Shown piece after piece: positions 46,750 through 55,124 of a DNA stretch of 64,000 bases. Under the pieces are notes generated by a model. That model saw only the letters and a list, made by a program, of their open reading frames with translations. It was not told where the DNA came from and did not search any database. The DNA is from Myxococcota bacterium (GTDB taxonomy: Bacteria > Myxococcota_A > UBA796 > JAJRTE01), in the NCBI GenBank assembly GCA_024278455.1, contig JAJRTE010000192.1:1-64000 (forward strand), written 5' to 3'. Within the stretch, counting starts at the first letter, position 1; each line of letters opens with the position of its first letter. Both the position numbers and the translations under genes were made by a program.

Positions 46750-48612
46750 TCACCCGCGGGTTGCCTGGTCTCCCCTGGCATTCTCCGCCTCGAGCCAGCT
46801 CATGAGAGGGGCGAAGTAGTCCATCATGGCGAGCGTGGACAGGTCTTCGCCGGTGGCCTCCCGGAGGACTTCACGCCAATCGCGCGTCGCTCCCTGCGAC
46901 AGGATCCGGTAGAGGAATGCGCCCACTTCCTTGTTTCCATAGTAGTTGCACGACCTGGGATCCTGGTGGAGAATCTTCCGCGCAATGGCCTCGTGAAGCT
47001 GGTATTTCAGCACGGTGGCGATGGCATAGTCGTAGTATTCCCCCGGATCGTCGTTGATGTGGGTTTTCGAGCAGGCATCGCAGGCGTCCGGGTCATCCAG
47101 CCGCGCGGGCGAGGGGGGTACGACACCCTGGTATTGCTTCTTGAGCCGCCACCAGGTCTTCTGCCACTGGTCGGGAGGCAGGTCGTGCTCGTACAGTTCA
47201 TACTCGAACCGGGACATCGTGCCCGCCGACCAGGGGATGAAGGCAATGGTCTGCTCGAGCGCCTCGTTGAGGAGATACTGCGTCTCGTTGATCGCCACGT
47301 CCGGCGGCAGGATGCCTTGCTGCCGGAGGTAGGGTACCTGCCCGGACGCGATGGATATCAGTTCGCCGATCCCCTCGTGAAAGGCACGATTCGCCCCTTC
47401 GCGCAGGATGGGCGGCACCTCGGGCCGATCGTACGAAAGGTAGTAGTAGATGTGGCCGAGTTCGTGGTGCGCAGTGAAAAACCACTGCCCCGTGGGCACG
47501 ACGCTCATCAACGAACGCACATCACCCTCGAGGTCCATGTCCCACGCCGACGCATGGGCGTTCTTCAGGCGGGTCGAACCGCCCGGGACAGGGTACAGAT
47601 CGGACCCGTCCCAGAAGGAGCGAGGAAGCGGATCGAACCCCATGGATGTGTAGAACCGCTCCGCCTGCTTGACGATCCATTCGGCACCGCGTCCCTCGAA
47701 ATAGGCGTCCAGGTTGGCCGCAGGCACGATACCGACCCAACTCTGCGCCCATCGATTCGGTGCCCAGTGCGCCGGAATGCCATCCACCGGCACCGGGGCG
47801 TCGTAGCGACCGGCGAGTTCTCGAGCCGTCCATGTCATGAGCGCCTCGTACAGCGGCGCGGTGTCGGCGACGAAGCCCTCGAGAAGGCTCATCATCTCGT
47901 CCACCGTCATTCCGTACTCGGCGATGCGGAGATCATAGAACGAGCTGTAGCCCATCTTCCGCGCCACCTCGTTCCTGAGCTTCTGGAGTTCCACGAGCCC
48001 GGGCTTCAGGACGTATCCCACTTCCTTGGAAGCCTCCCACGCCCGCAGGCGCTCATCGAGATCCCTGGAATCGACCAGCAATTCATCGATCTCGTTGGCC
48101 GTCACCGGCTCGAGGCACGTGCCGCCCGGATCGCGATGAAGGCAGAATTCGAAGCTGTCGAGCAGCGAAGACTGGTGCGATTCGGCGGCGATCCGGGCAT
48201 TGACCAGGCCGGGACAGGTGCCCGGATAGTTGGAAGCGGCGTATCGGATGGCCTCGAGCTGCCGCACCTGGAGGGGAGTCAACCTGTCGGTGTGGGCCAG
48301 GTAGCCTCGAGTGCGCCGGATGATCTCCTCGTTGCCGATGAACGCCGCGTATGCCTGGCCTGCAGCCGTCCGGCCCGCATCATGGGCGGGCGTGACGTCG
48401 GTCGAAGCCGCCCATTCGAAACCCTGTGACGTTCGATACTGATCGACGTACAGGGAGTTGTACAGCTCGAGAAATCGCTGTACCTCGAGCTGGAGGCTGT
48501 CCGGAGGGATGTCCGGTGCGGTCTGTTGCGGGTGGGCGCAGGCCGCGAGCAGCAGGGAGAAGGACAAGCCACACACAAGCCGAAACGGGGTGAAACGGTA
48601 CCGGTAGAACAC
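46750..48612 (-). CDS. M2 family (ACE-like) metallopeptidase lipoprotein
   Basis: A 620-residue zinc dipeptidyl-carboxypeptidase-like protein. The signal peptide ends in a lipobox (LLLAACAHP). The zinc site is HHELGH, with the downstream Glu in HEGIGEL. Conserved flanks such as QWFFTAHHELGHIYYYLSYD and PPILREGANRAFHEGIGE match angiotensin-converting enzyme relatives. It would act on peptides at the cell envelope. The GTG at 48612 is chosen because GAGGAG is eight bases upstream and the signal peptide follows; the frame is open far upstream but that region overlaps the divergent ATPase gene. It is not obviously linked to its neighbours. Confidence 0.88.
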   Translation of the reverse strand: MFYRYRFTPFRLVCGLSFSLLLAACAHPQQTAPDIPPDSLQLEVQRFLELYNSLYVDQYRTSQGFEWAASTDVTPAHDAGRTAAGQAYAAFIGNEEIIRRTRGYLAHTDRLTPLQVRQLEAIRYAASNYPGTCPGLVNARIAAESHQSSLLDSFEFCLHRDPGGTCLEPVTANEIDELLVDSRDLDERLRAWEASKEVGYVLKPGLVELQKLRNEVARKMGYSSFYDLRIAEYGMTVDEMMSLLEGFVADTAPLYEALMTWTARELAGRYDAPVPVDGIPAHWAPNRWAQSWVGIVPAANLDAYFEGRGAEWIVKQAERFYTSMGFDPLPRSFWDGSDLYPVPGGSTRLKNAHASAWDMDLEGDVRSLMSVVPTGQWFFTAHHELGHIYYYLSYDRPEVPPILREGANRAFHEGIGELISIASGQVPYLRQQGILPPDVAINETQYLLNEALEQTIAFIPWSAGTMSRFEYELYEHDLPPDQWQKTWWRLKKQYQGVVPPSPARLDDPDACDACSKTHINDDPGEYYDYAIATVLKYQLHEAIARKILHQDPRSCNYYGNKEVGAFLYRILSQGATRDWREVLREATGEDLSTLAMMDYFAPLMSWLEAENARGDQATRG

Positions 48613-48661
48613 AGAAGAACTCCTCGAGCGGGTTGAACGAAACGGCACAATCAGGGCTGAC

Positions 48662-48690
48662 ATCATAGCCGGGAGATGCGCCATCGTCGA
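48662..48690 (-). promoter_or_regulatory. Candidate promoter of the M2 peptidase gene
   Basis: On the minus strand TCGACG (48690-48685), a 17 bp spacer and TATGAT (48667-48662) in the context GGCTATGAT. The gene starts 50 bp downstream. Confidence 0.45.
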
Positions 48691-48732
48691 TCGCTTGTCA
48701 TATACCGTGGAGCGAGCACCCCTCGACCGGGG

Positions 48733-48761
48733 TTCAAGCAGCGGCGAGACTCGTGTATAGT
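48733..48761 (+). promoter_or_regulatory. Candidate promoter of the DUF3696 ATPase gene
   Basis: TTCAAG (48733-48738), an exact 17 bp spacer and TATAGT (48756-48761). The gene starts at 48895, giving a leader of about 125 nt. It is divergent from the peptidase promoter. Confidence 0.45.
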
Positions 48762-48894
48762 TCGAGAGATGCGTCTGCGGGGGCGTGCTAGGGCCCGGCC
48801 GGGGCCAGCCAGCCGGCGGATGCGAGCGGTTGCTTGCGACAGGACAGCGGGCGGAGCGGGCGGGCAAGGGTCGAACCAGTGCGGAGACAGGATC

Positions 48895-50754
48895 ATGCTG
48901 AGGCGTTGGGTGCTCGAGAACTTCAAGCCGATCAACGGGGTCGCCGATCTTAAGCTGAACAGCATCACCCTGTTCGCCGGCCTGAACAGCTCGGGCAAGA
49001 GCAGCGTCTTGCAGTCGATCCTGCTGGTTTCCCAGACCCTGAGCAACCCCAACCCGGACAAGCCGTTGATCCTGAATGGCCCGATCGTCCAACTCGGCAC
49101 ATTCGAAGGAACGCTCAACGAGCGGGCGGCGGGGAAGAGCCTGAGACTGGGGTTCGAACTGTGTCCTTCCCCGGCGCGTTCGCACCGGTTGGGCGGAGCC
49201 GGCCACCGCGGCCGTAGCATCATGTTCCCGGAGCACCAGTTGTCGGCCATTCGGACCAGTGTAAGCTTTTCTGCCGCAGCGCAGCTCTCGGGTGCAGCAT
49301 CCGGGATCGACGCTGTCAAGGTCTGCCTGTCCGAGGCAACCATCGAGGTCGATGTGATCGACGAACCGGGCGCTCCCGAACGGCGCGTCTCGGCACGGGT
49401 CATGCCTCTGAGTGAAGAGGATGAGCAGGCATTTCTTTCCGACGTCGTCGAGGCCTACTTCCAGTTCGTTCCCTATCACGCCGGAAGCAACTACGTGTCT
49501 GAACTCGTCGACACCCTGTCGGTCCGACGCATGCTGACGAGGCTGTTGCACTTCCTGCCCCACCGGTTGCTGAGGAAGTTCAACGTGCGCGATCGCCGCC
49601 AGGAGGAGCTGATGAGTCTCATCGAATTCGTGTTCGAGGGACGCGCGGCCGGCAGCGAACGGTCCCACCTTCATCCTCGTATCATCCAGATCCTGACCCA
49701 TGAGCCGAGCCAGGCGTTTCGGAAACGGCTCGAGACCATTGCCGCGCACGAAGCGACCGAACCGGTGTCGGGCCGAACGATTGCGGATGTCCTGGACTGG
49801 GTGCGCGACCTGCAGGAACAGCGCGGGACGAGTCCGGGATTCGTCTCGAGCGTCAAGGAGGCGGTGATCTCGGAGTTCGTGGCGGAGAAGGGAGGCAGAC
49901 CGCACGGCGGCGCCGAATACGGGCTGGACTCCTTCTCGCGAAGTCCTGTCCTGACCGCATCGGAATACACGACCGACTACTTCACGACCATGATCCGGTA
50001 TCTCGGGCCGTTGCGCGCCGACCCCCAGGCGGCACAAGGCTTCGCACCCTCGAGCGAGCCGGACGACGTGGGCTTCAAGGGGGAGTATGCCGCCTCCGTC
50101 TTCGATGCCAACAAGCACCAGGATGTGACCTGGTGGGACCCGTTCGCGTGGGCCGAAAAGCGGGGTTCCCTGGAACGCGCCATGGACGTATGGCTTCGCT
50201 ACCTGGGCGTCGGTCACCATGTGCTGACTCGAGAAGCCGGTCTGTCCGGAGTGCTCTGGTGCCTCCAGCAGACGCCGGGGTCCGGGGAGCGGCCCCTGCA
50301 CGCCGTTGGCATAGGCGTCAGCCAGGTGCTGCCCATCCTCGTCGCCGGGTTGATGGCCCCGCAAGGCGCCATGTTCCTGATCGAGCAGCCCGAGTTGCAC
50401 CTTCACGAGAGGGCCCAGGCCAGGTTGGGGGACTTTTTCTTCGGACTCGCACAGATAGGCAAGCAGTGCATCATCGAGACCCACAGTGTCTGCCTGGTCA
50501 ACCAGATCCGCTATCACATCGTCAAGGGGGGACAAGCCGCCCGCGACATGACCACGATCTACTTCGTCGAGCAGGACGAGCACGGGGATGCCCACTTCAG
50601 CGAGGTCGAGGTCTCCCCCCACGGCAACATCGGGAATTGGCCCGACGGGTTCTTCGACCAGGGGGCACTGCAGGAAGACCTGATCACCCGCGAAAGCATT
50701 CGCGCTCGAGCAAACAGGGCAAGCCGGGACGGGCAGGGCTCGCGGGAGGAGTAG
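48895..50754 (+). CDS. AAA family ATPase with C-terminal DUF3696, putative defence protein
   Basis: A 619-residue ABC/SMC-type ATPase of the OLD-like group. Walker A is GLNSSGKSSVLQS (about 26-38), Walker B is AMFLIEQPELHLHERAQ, and the H-loop is IIETHSVCLVNQIR. The DUF3696 signature GNWPDGFFDQ ends the fold. The interrupting middle region (about 90-400) is helical and variable. Such ATPases are often found in anti-phage or conflict loci as sensors for an effector partner. The ATG at 48895 has GGAG upstream. It ends in TAG one base before the partner gene, implying coupled translation. Antiviral activity is inference. Confidence 0.85.
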   Translation: MLRRWVLENFKPINGVADLKLNSITLFAGLNSSGKSSVLQSILLVSQTLSNPNPDKPLILNGPIVQLGTFEGTLNERAAGKSLRLGFELCPSPARSHRLGGAGHRGRSIMFPEHQLSAIRTSVSFSAAAQLSGAASGIDAVKVCLSEATIEVDVIDEPGAPERRVSARVMPLSEEDEQAFLSDVVEAYFQFVPYHAGSNYVSELVDTLSVRRMLTRLLHFLPHRLLRKFNVRDRRQEELMSLIEFVFEGRAAGSERSHLHPRIIQILTHEPSQAFRKRLETIAAHEATEPVSGRTIADVLDWVRDLQEQRGTSPGFVSSVKEAVISEFVAEKGGRPHGGAEYGLDSFSRSPVLTASEYTTDYFTTMIRYLGPLRADPQAAQGFAPSSEPDDVGFKGEYAASVFDANKHQDVTWWDPFAWAEKRGSLERAMDVWLRYLGVGHHVLTREAGLSGVLWCLQQTPGSGERPLHAVGIGVSQVLPILVAGLMAPQGAMFLIEQPELHLHERAQARLGDFFFGLAQIGKQCIIETHSVCLVNQIRYHIVKGGQAARDMTTIYFVEQDEHGDAHFSEVEVSPHGNIGNWPDGFFDQGALQEDLITRESIRARANRASRDGQGSREE

Positions 50755-50755
50755 G

Positions 50756-51811
50756 ATGCCCGGCTTCGTCATCGATCCCTTGCTGGTGACGCTCCCGCCT
50801 CCAGACTGCACGGTCGCCGAGTTCGCGGCCTGGGTCCGGCGGCTCGAGTCATGGTTGGCGGAGGTCGACGCGTCCCCGTTCGAATGGCGACACTTCCTCC
50901 AGTGTACCTATCGGCTCCAGGAACTGGACCGGTTTCCCACTTTCCAGCGAATTCGGGACATGGTGCGTGCTCGAGGCATCGAGATCAATGTGCGACGGTT
51001 GTCGGCCCAGGTAGCTGCATTCTTCCAGGACGAAACCAGGGACATCCTCGAATCGACCACGACGAAGTTCGCCCTGGTGGAAGAGGAGTCGCCCGAGGTG
51101 ATACCGGCGGCCTTCATCAGCAGGAATGCGCCCGCGCTGCACGAGGACCTGATGGCATCGGTCGTCTGCTTGACCTGTGACAGGATCGTGGGAGAACCGT
51201 TCGCCCGGTCTGTCCAGGTGGCGACGGTGCCCTTCCAGCGGCGGTACGCCTCGTTGAAGATCCGGGGCACCCTTGCACTGACGGAACCCGACAGACTGCT
51301 CGACCGGGTGGCACGACGGCATTTCGACGAGGCCATTCCCATGGTGTACAGTCCGGAGGATTTCCAGACCCGCGTCCAGGACATCCTGGAGGGGGGCTTC
51401 GATGTGTTCAGGGATGGCGTGGTGCGGCTGGCGAGGCGCCTGTACCAGGACGTGGCGTTGCTGCCGATCTCCGCCGGCTCTGAATTCTGGCGCTCGTTGT
51501 GGGACAGCACCATCAACACGAACCAGGCCGCGGTGGAGAGGCTGCTCCGGATATGTGCCGCCATCGTGGCCAACCGGCTGGACGACGTGAAATCCGAACT
51601 GAGGCCCGTCCGAAGCTCGGTCGGGCCGCAGAGCGCGCAAAGGGTCCGCAAACACGATGGCGCTCGAGGCTGGAGGATGGTCATCACCAAGAAAGGGGTC
51701 GGCTGGCGACTCCACTACTGGCACGTTCCTGCACGACTCCCGGAGCAGCCGGAGTGCGTGGAACTGGCCAATGTGCTGAGGATGAACGACGTGCCTCGCA
51801 TACCCGAATGA
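50756..51811 (+). CDS. Uncharacterised partner of the DUF3696 ATPase
   Basis: A 351-residue soluble protein with no signal peptide or membrane helix that I can place in no family. It is rich in Arg and has a helical middle (DRLLDRVARRHFDEAIPMVYSPEDFQTRVQDILEGG). Its C-terminal part (RMVITKKGVGWRLHYWHVP) is strand-like and basic, compatible with nucleic-acid contact. The ATG is one base after the ATPase TAG, and GAGGAG overlapping the ATPase end serves as ribosome site. Tight coupling suggests an effector or adaptor for the ATPase. Confidence 0.75.
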   Translation: MPGFVIDPLLVTLPPPDCTVAEFAAWVRRLESWLAEVDASPFEWRHFLQCTYRLQELDRFPTFQRIRDMVRARGIEINVRRLSAQVAAFFQDETRDILESTTTKFALVEEESPEVIPAAFISRNAPALHEDLMASVVCLTCDRIVGEPFARSVQVATVPFQRRYASLKIRGTLALTEPDRLLDRVARRHFDEAIPMVYSPEDFQTRVQDILEGGFDVFRDGVVRLARRLYQDVALLPISAGSEFWRSLWDSTINTNQAAVERLLRICAAIVANRLDDVKSELRPVRSSVGPQSAQRVRKHDGARGWRMVITKKGVGWRLHYWHVPARLPEQPECVELANVLRMNDVPRIPE

Positions 51812-51904
51812 CCAGGCGCCGGCGTCTGGCCTGCTCCGGCGTGAGAGCCATCCGCGCTGTAGAAAGACTGGATCGTTAAAGAGGGTCAAACAAACAGTGC
51901 GGGT

Positions 51905-52156
51905 TTGGCACGGTTGATCGGCGCAACGGCGAACTTTGTGACCTCTGTGGATTCGACCCGTTCAAGGGGGCGGCCGCGGTACGCCACGCACAGCATCGAG
52001 TTCGTCGACTCGTTGATGGCGGAGACTGATGACAGTGATCTGGCACGGACCTGCCTGTTCAACCTTCGTCTCGAGGATGGCCGGCTCAAATCCGGGCGGA
52101 ACGATGGTAACGAGATCCGGCACGCTCGGAGCGAGATCGAGGCGGACCTTCGATGA
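51905..52156 (+). pseudogene. C-terminal remnant of an AAA_21-type ATPase
   Basis: An 83-codon frame whose last about 60 residues (RYATHSIEFVDSLMAETDDSDLARTCLFNLRLEDGRLK...) look like the H-loop and tail of an AAA_21/OLD-like ATPase. No Walker A or Walker B sequence precedes it. The first 20 residues do not resemble the family and follow a short intergenic stretch. The frame overlaps the TOPRIM gene by ATGA, the usual arrangement for an ATPase-TOPRIM pair. It is read as the 3' stump of a deleted ATPase gene; an independent small gene from TTG 51905 is less likely. Confidence 0.6.
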
Positions 52157-53745
52157 CAGTACCGCGTGAGACAATTGTTTTCTGCGAAGGGTATGATGAT
52201 CGCGCCTTCTGGTCGGGCTTTCTCGAGTCGAGGGGCCTCAAGTCGGCACGGAACAGGCGCGACCCATTCGGCCTGAAAGTGGCGGGTGGCGACTTCGGGT
52301 ACTGGAGGCCCGACGGATCATTCGTGCGGCTCCGCCCATGCCACGGGCGGGACAACATCAAGCAAGTGCTCGTCGGTCGGTGGCAACTCAGAGAAACACG
52401 ACCATTGGAGAGGATGGTCCTCAACTTCGATTCTGATGCCGAGGGTGAAGAGAGATCGAGAGAGGGGAGGGACCGGGCGGCGGAAATTGTGCGGACACTC
52501 GCTCCTGAGACCCGGATGGTGGAAGCCTGGCCCGTTTGTATCGACGGGATCGACATAGACTTGGTGATCTGGGAGACGGCGTTCCCGCTGCGTCCCGGTA
52601 TCCCCGGCAAACAGACCCTTGAGCGCGTGGTCTGTACCGCCATCCTCGAGGCCTATCCGGATCGTGGCATCAAGGTTCAAAGATGGCTCGAGCCTCCTCC
52701 AGACCCGTATCTCAAAAGCTACGGCTGGTCCCAGATGGCGAAATGGTATGCGAATCATGGCTGCACGGACTTCTTCAAGGCGCTTTGGCGCGATCCACGC
52801 ATAGCAGATGCCCTTGACGAGGTGTTGAGCATGTCCGGCGCCATCGCCCTTGATGTTTCCCGGCAGGTTGCCTATCATGGGAGCGTGCCGGGGCGTCCGG
52901 CGGCAAGGGCGATTGTTCGACCAGGGACTCGCACCAACGGCCTGTGTAAGGGAACGAGGGGAGGCAAGATGAAGGCGAAGCAAACACGGAAACCGAGCAC
53001 ATTGCGCCTGCTCGCCATGGGGTTCGCCGCCGGGGGAATCGGTGGATACCTGCTGGGCCGCAAGCTGGCCCTGCGACGATCCATGCCCTACCTGGACCTG
53101 TGGCAACGAGAACTGGAACCCGCCTGGGGTGAAGTCAAGGCCGCGGTGCTTGCGGCACGGATGGAATCCCGGTACCAGACGCTGTTGGCCGCGAGACCCA
53201 GACTGGCAAGCCGCGCACTCAGGTTCCACCTCGAGATGGGCATTCTTCCCGGCGTGGCGTTCTACCAGGTCATGGCCGAAGAAATGGATGACCCGGGAGA
53301 GGCCAGGCGCGGCCTCGCCGCCATGCTCGCCAAGGCAGTCGAGCCCCTCCGCGACGCGATCGCGTCCCTGGACAAGTTCAGCGACCCCTTTGGCGCCTTT
53401 CGTAACATGGTCCGCTGGACCATCCGGCTGACCTTTCCCCCGTCCGGGTGGCAAATCACGACCCAGGAGGACAGCCCCCAGTGCTTGGCTTACGAGGTCG
53501 AGAAGTGCTTCTACCGGGACGTGCTCGATCACTATGGCGAAAGAGAGTTGACGGAGGTCTTCTGCGACGTCGACGACACGCTGTTCGGTGCGTTGCCTGA
53601 TACCATCACTTGGAACCGAGCCGGTACCCTCGGACGAGGTGACCCCCGTTGCGACTTCCGCTGGTGTCGCACCAACGCGCACGAGGACCAGCAAGAGGCC
53701 CCAACGGAGAAAAAAGCGGGCGACCCGGTCGCCGGGGAAGCATGA
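52153..53745 (+). CDS. TOPRIM-like protein fused in frame to an ATC-hydrolase-like protein
   Basis: A 530-residue open frame of two unrelated parts. Residues 1-240 form a TOPRIM-like domain with FCEGYDDRAFW (catalytic Glu) and MVLNFDSDAEGEE (DxD), as in OLD-family or RloB-like nucleases paired with AAA ATPases. Residues 240-272 are a basic, low-complexity stretch resembling translated intergenic DNA. Residues 273-530 resemble the L-2-amino-thiazoline-4-carboxylic acid hydrolase family (CFYRDVLDHYGERELTEVFCDVDD and CDFRWCR), after a hydrophobic segment (LLAMGFAAGGIGGYLLG). The start overlaps the upstream ATPase remnant. Loss of the first gene's stop codon is the simplest origin of the fusion. 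Confidence 0.65.
   Translation: MTVPRETIVFCEGYDDRAFWSGFLESRGLKSARNRRDPFGLKVAGGDFGYWRPDGSFVRLRPCHGRDNIKQVLVGRWQLRETRPLERMVLNFDSDAEGEERSREGRDRAAEIVRTLAPETRMVEAWPVCIDGIDIDLVIWETAFPLRPGIPGKQTLERVVCTAILEAYPDRGIKVQRWLEPPPDPYLKSYGWSQMAKWYANHGCTDFFKALWRDPRIADALDEVLSMSGAIALDVSRQVAYHGSVPGRPAARAIVRPGTRTNGLCKGTRGGKMKAKQTRKPSTLRLLAMGFAAGGIGGYLLGRKLALRRSMPYLDLWQRELEPAWGEVKAAVLAARMESRYQTLLAARPRLASRALRFHLEMGILPGVAFYQVMAEEMDDPGEARRGLAAMLAKAVEPLRDAIASLDKFSDPFGAFRNMVRWTIRLTFPPSGWQITTQEDSPQCLAYEVEKCFYRDVLDHYGERELTEVFCDVDDTLFGALPDTITWNRAGTLGRGDPRCDFRWCRTNAHEDQQEAPTEKKAGDPVAGEA
52969..53745 (+). CDS. Possible independent ATC-hydrolase-like gene inside the fused frame
   Basis: An ATG at 52969 has a strong ribosome site (GGGAGG, four bases upstream) and begins exactly where the second part of the fused frame starts. 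This alternative product has 258 residues: one N-terminal hydrophobic helix (about residues 12-26) and the L-2-amino-thiazoline-4-carboxylic acid hydrolase-like domain. The internal start suggests that this was, and may still be, a separately translated gene. The substrate in this organism is unknown. Confidence 0.55.
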   Translation: MKAKQTRKPSTLRLLAMGFAAGGIGGYLLGRKLALRRSMPYLDLWQRELEPAWGEVKAAVLAARMESRYQTLLAARPRLASRALRFHLEMGILPGVAFYQVMAEEMDDPGEARRGLAAMLAKAVEPLRDAIASLDKFSDPFGAFRNMVRWTIRLTFPPSGWQITTQEDSPQCLAYEVEKCFYRDVLDHYGERELTEVFCDVDDTLFGALPDTITWNRAGTLGRGDPRCDFRWCRTNAHEDQQEAPTEKKAGDPVAGEA

Positions 53746-54202
53746 ACGGCGCTCCCGCGACTGCTGCGGGCGTCGCCTGCACCATCGTTGCATCATTTCA
53801 ATTCAGCGGGATACCTCGACGCTGCTTCCCTGCCTGAGTACGAAACCCTCGACACCCTCTTGACATGGATCCCCGAATGGTCTAACCTATACTCAATGGA
53901 GTGAAAAAGGCAGGTCTGCGGGGTGGCGTGGAAGAGGAGCGGCTTGCGAGGCACCCGGCAAGGGTGGTGTGTGTCGCGCGATGATAGCGGTTGAAGGTGC
54001 TCGAGGATTGTGTTCGAGACCCACCGACCTTGCAACGTCCGGGTAGCGCTCGGCGTTCTTCTCCCTTACATCCGAGCCGGCGAACGATCGGAAGGCGATG
54101 ACACGTTGATGCAAGCTGGTTGAGCGTTCGGCCTGCCGACCGGACCAGAGTGGGCACCCGTATCGGCTGCACCGCCAACCGAAAACGGGGCTCGAGGCCG
54201 GA
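53746..54202. other. Leader region of the pilus operon
   Basis: A 457 bp region. The promoter at 53860-53888 implies a leader of about 300 nt before the first gene. No known riboswitch, including the cyclic di-GMP GEMM consensus, is recognisable by eye. Short frames on both strands lack ribosome sites and family resemblance. Confidence 0.45.
53860..53888 (+). promoter_or_regulatory. Promoter of the minor-pilin operon
   Basis: A consensus TTGACA (53860-53865), an exact 17 bp spacer and TAACCT (53883-53888). TATACT follows immediately (53888-53893) as an alternative -10. Confidence 0.65.
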
Positions 54203-55066
54203 ATGAGGAAGCGAACATCAGGCAGGTCGAAGGCGGACACCCTGGTTCCGCGACTGCTTGTGACACTCCTGCTGGCATGCTCGTGCGGAAAGGGAGTCGA
54301 CGGCTGGATAGCAGAAGGAGAAGCTGCCCTCAAGGCATACCGCCTGGACGAGGCGGAGCAGGCTTTCCTCAAGGCGCTGGACAGGGACCCGGTCTCTCCC
54401 CGCGCCCTGTATGGACTTGGCTGGACGCAGCATTTGCGCGGCAACGACGTGGCGGCGAGGGTCTATTTTGAACAGTGCATCCTGGTCGCACCAGACTACT
54501 ATGGCGGGTACAAGGGCATGGGTTCGGTCCATCTCGCCATGGGGTACTATGGACAGGCCGAGGCCAGTCTCCAGAGGGCCATCGACCTCAAGCCCGATGA
54601 AGCCGCGACCTACGCCAGCCTGGGGTACGTCTACTTCGTCACGGACCGGTTGGACCGTGCGGAAGAGGCGTTCCGGAAGGCAGTGGCGCTCGAGCCCGAC
54701 CGCGGTGAGGTCTACTACCTCATGGCGGAACTTCGCGCGAGACAGGGGGCCTTGGAGGAAGCGATCAGGCAGCTCGATCTCGCAGAATCGAAGTCGATCC
54801 AGGAGGAGAAGTTCCGTTTCTTGGCCAGGAAGCTCAGGGGACAGGTGCTGCTCAGGCTGGCCTTGGCCGGGCTGCCAGCCAACGAGGAACTGAAGATATC
54901 CGAAAGTGAGAGGAACCGCCGCTTGCAGATGCTGGACGAGGCGGAAACCGCCCTCGACAGTGCGCAGGCGCTGTCCGTGTTTCGGGATCGGGTGCAGTTG
55001 AACAGGTTGACCCGCAAGGTTCGCCGAGCAAAAACACGTGTGGGGGGAGACAGGATCTCGCCGTGA
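54203..55066 (+). CDS. TPR-repeat lipoprotein at the head of the pilus operon
   Basis: A 287-residue protein with a lipoprotein signal (LLVTLLLACSCG). About five tetratricopeptide repeats follow (GWIAEGEAALKAYRLDEAEQAFLKALDRDP; PRALYGLGWTQHLRGN; GGYKGMGSVHLAMGYYGQAEASLQRAIDLKP; AATYASLGYVYFVTDRLDRAEEAFRKAVALEP). The Pro-bounded 34-residue periodicity resembles PilF/PilW-type pilotins, which stabilise the type IV pilus secretin. Its position as first gene of a minor-pilin operon supports a pilus-assembly role, but that is inference. The C-terminus is a basic helix. Confidence 0.8.
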   Translation: MRKRTSGRSKADTLVPRLLVTLLLACSCGKGVDGWIAEGEAALKAYRLDEAEQAFLKALDRDPVSPRALYGLGWTQHLRGNDVAARVYFEQCILVAPDYYGGYKGMGSVHLAMGYYGQAEASLQRAIDLKPDEAATYASLGYVYFVTDRLDRAEEAFRKAVALEPDRGEVYYLMAELRARQGALEEAIRQLDLAESKSIQEEKFRFLARKLRGQVLLRLALAGLPANEELKISESERNRRLQMLDEAETALDSAQALSVFRDRVQLNRLTRKVRRAKTRVGGDRISP

Positions 55067-55124
55067 GCACACCGTGCACCGGCGAGCAGAGTCGCTTGCT
55101 GTGGCTGGGGTTGGAGGTTGTCGC

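Noticed and set aside
46750-50811. 1,353-codon minus-strand frame joining the M2 peptidase to upstream sequence
   Set aside because: Only the part from GTG 48612 is peptidase; the rest lies antisense to the DUF3696 ATPase gene.
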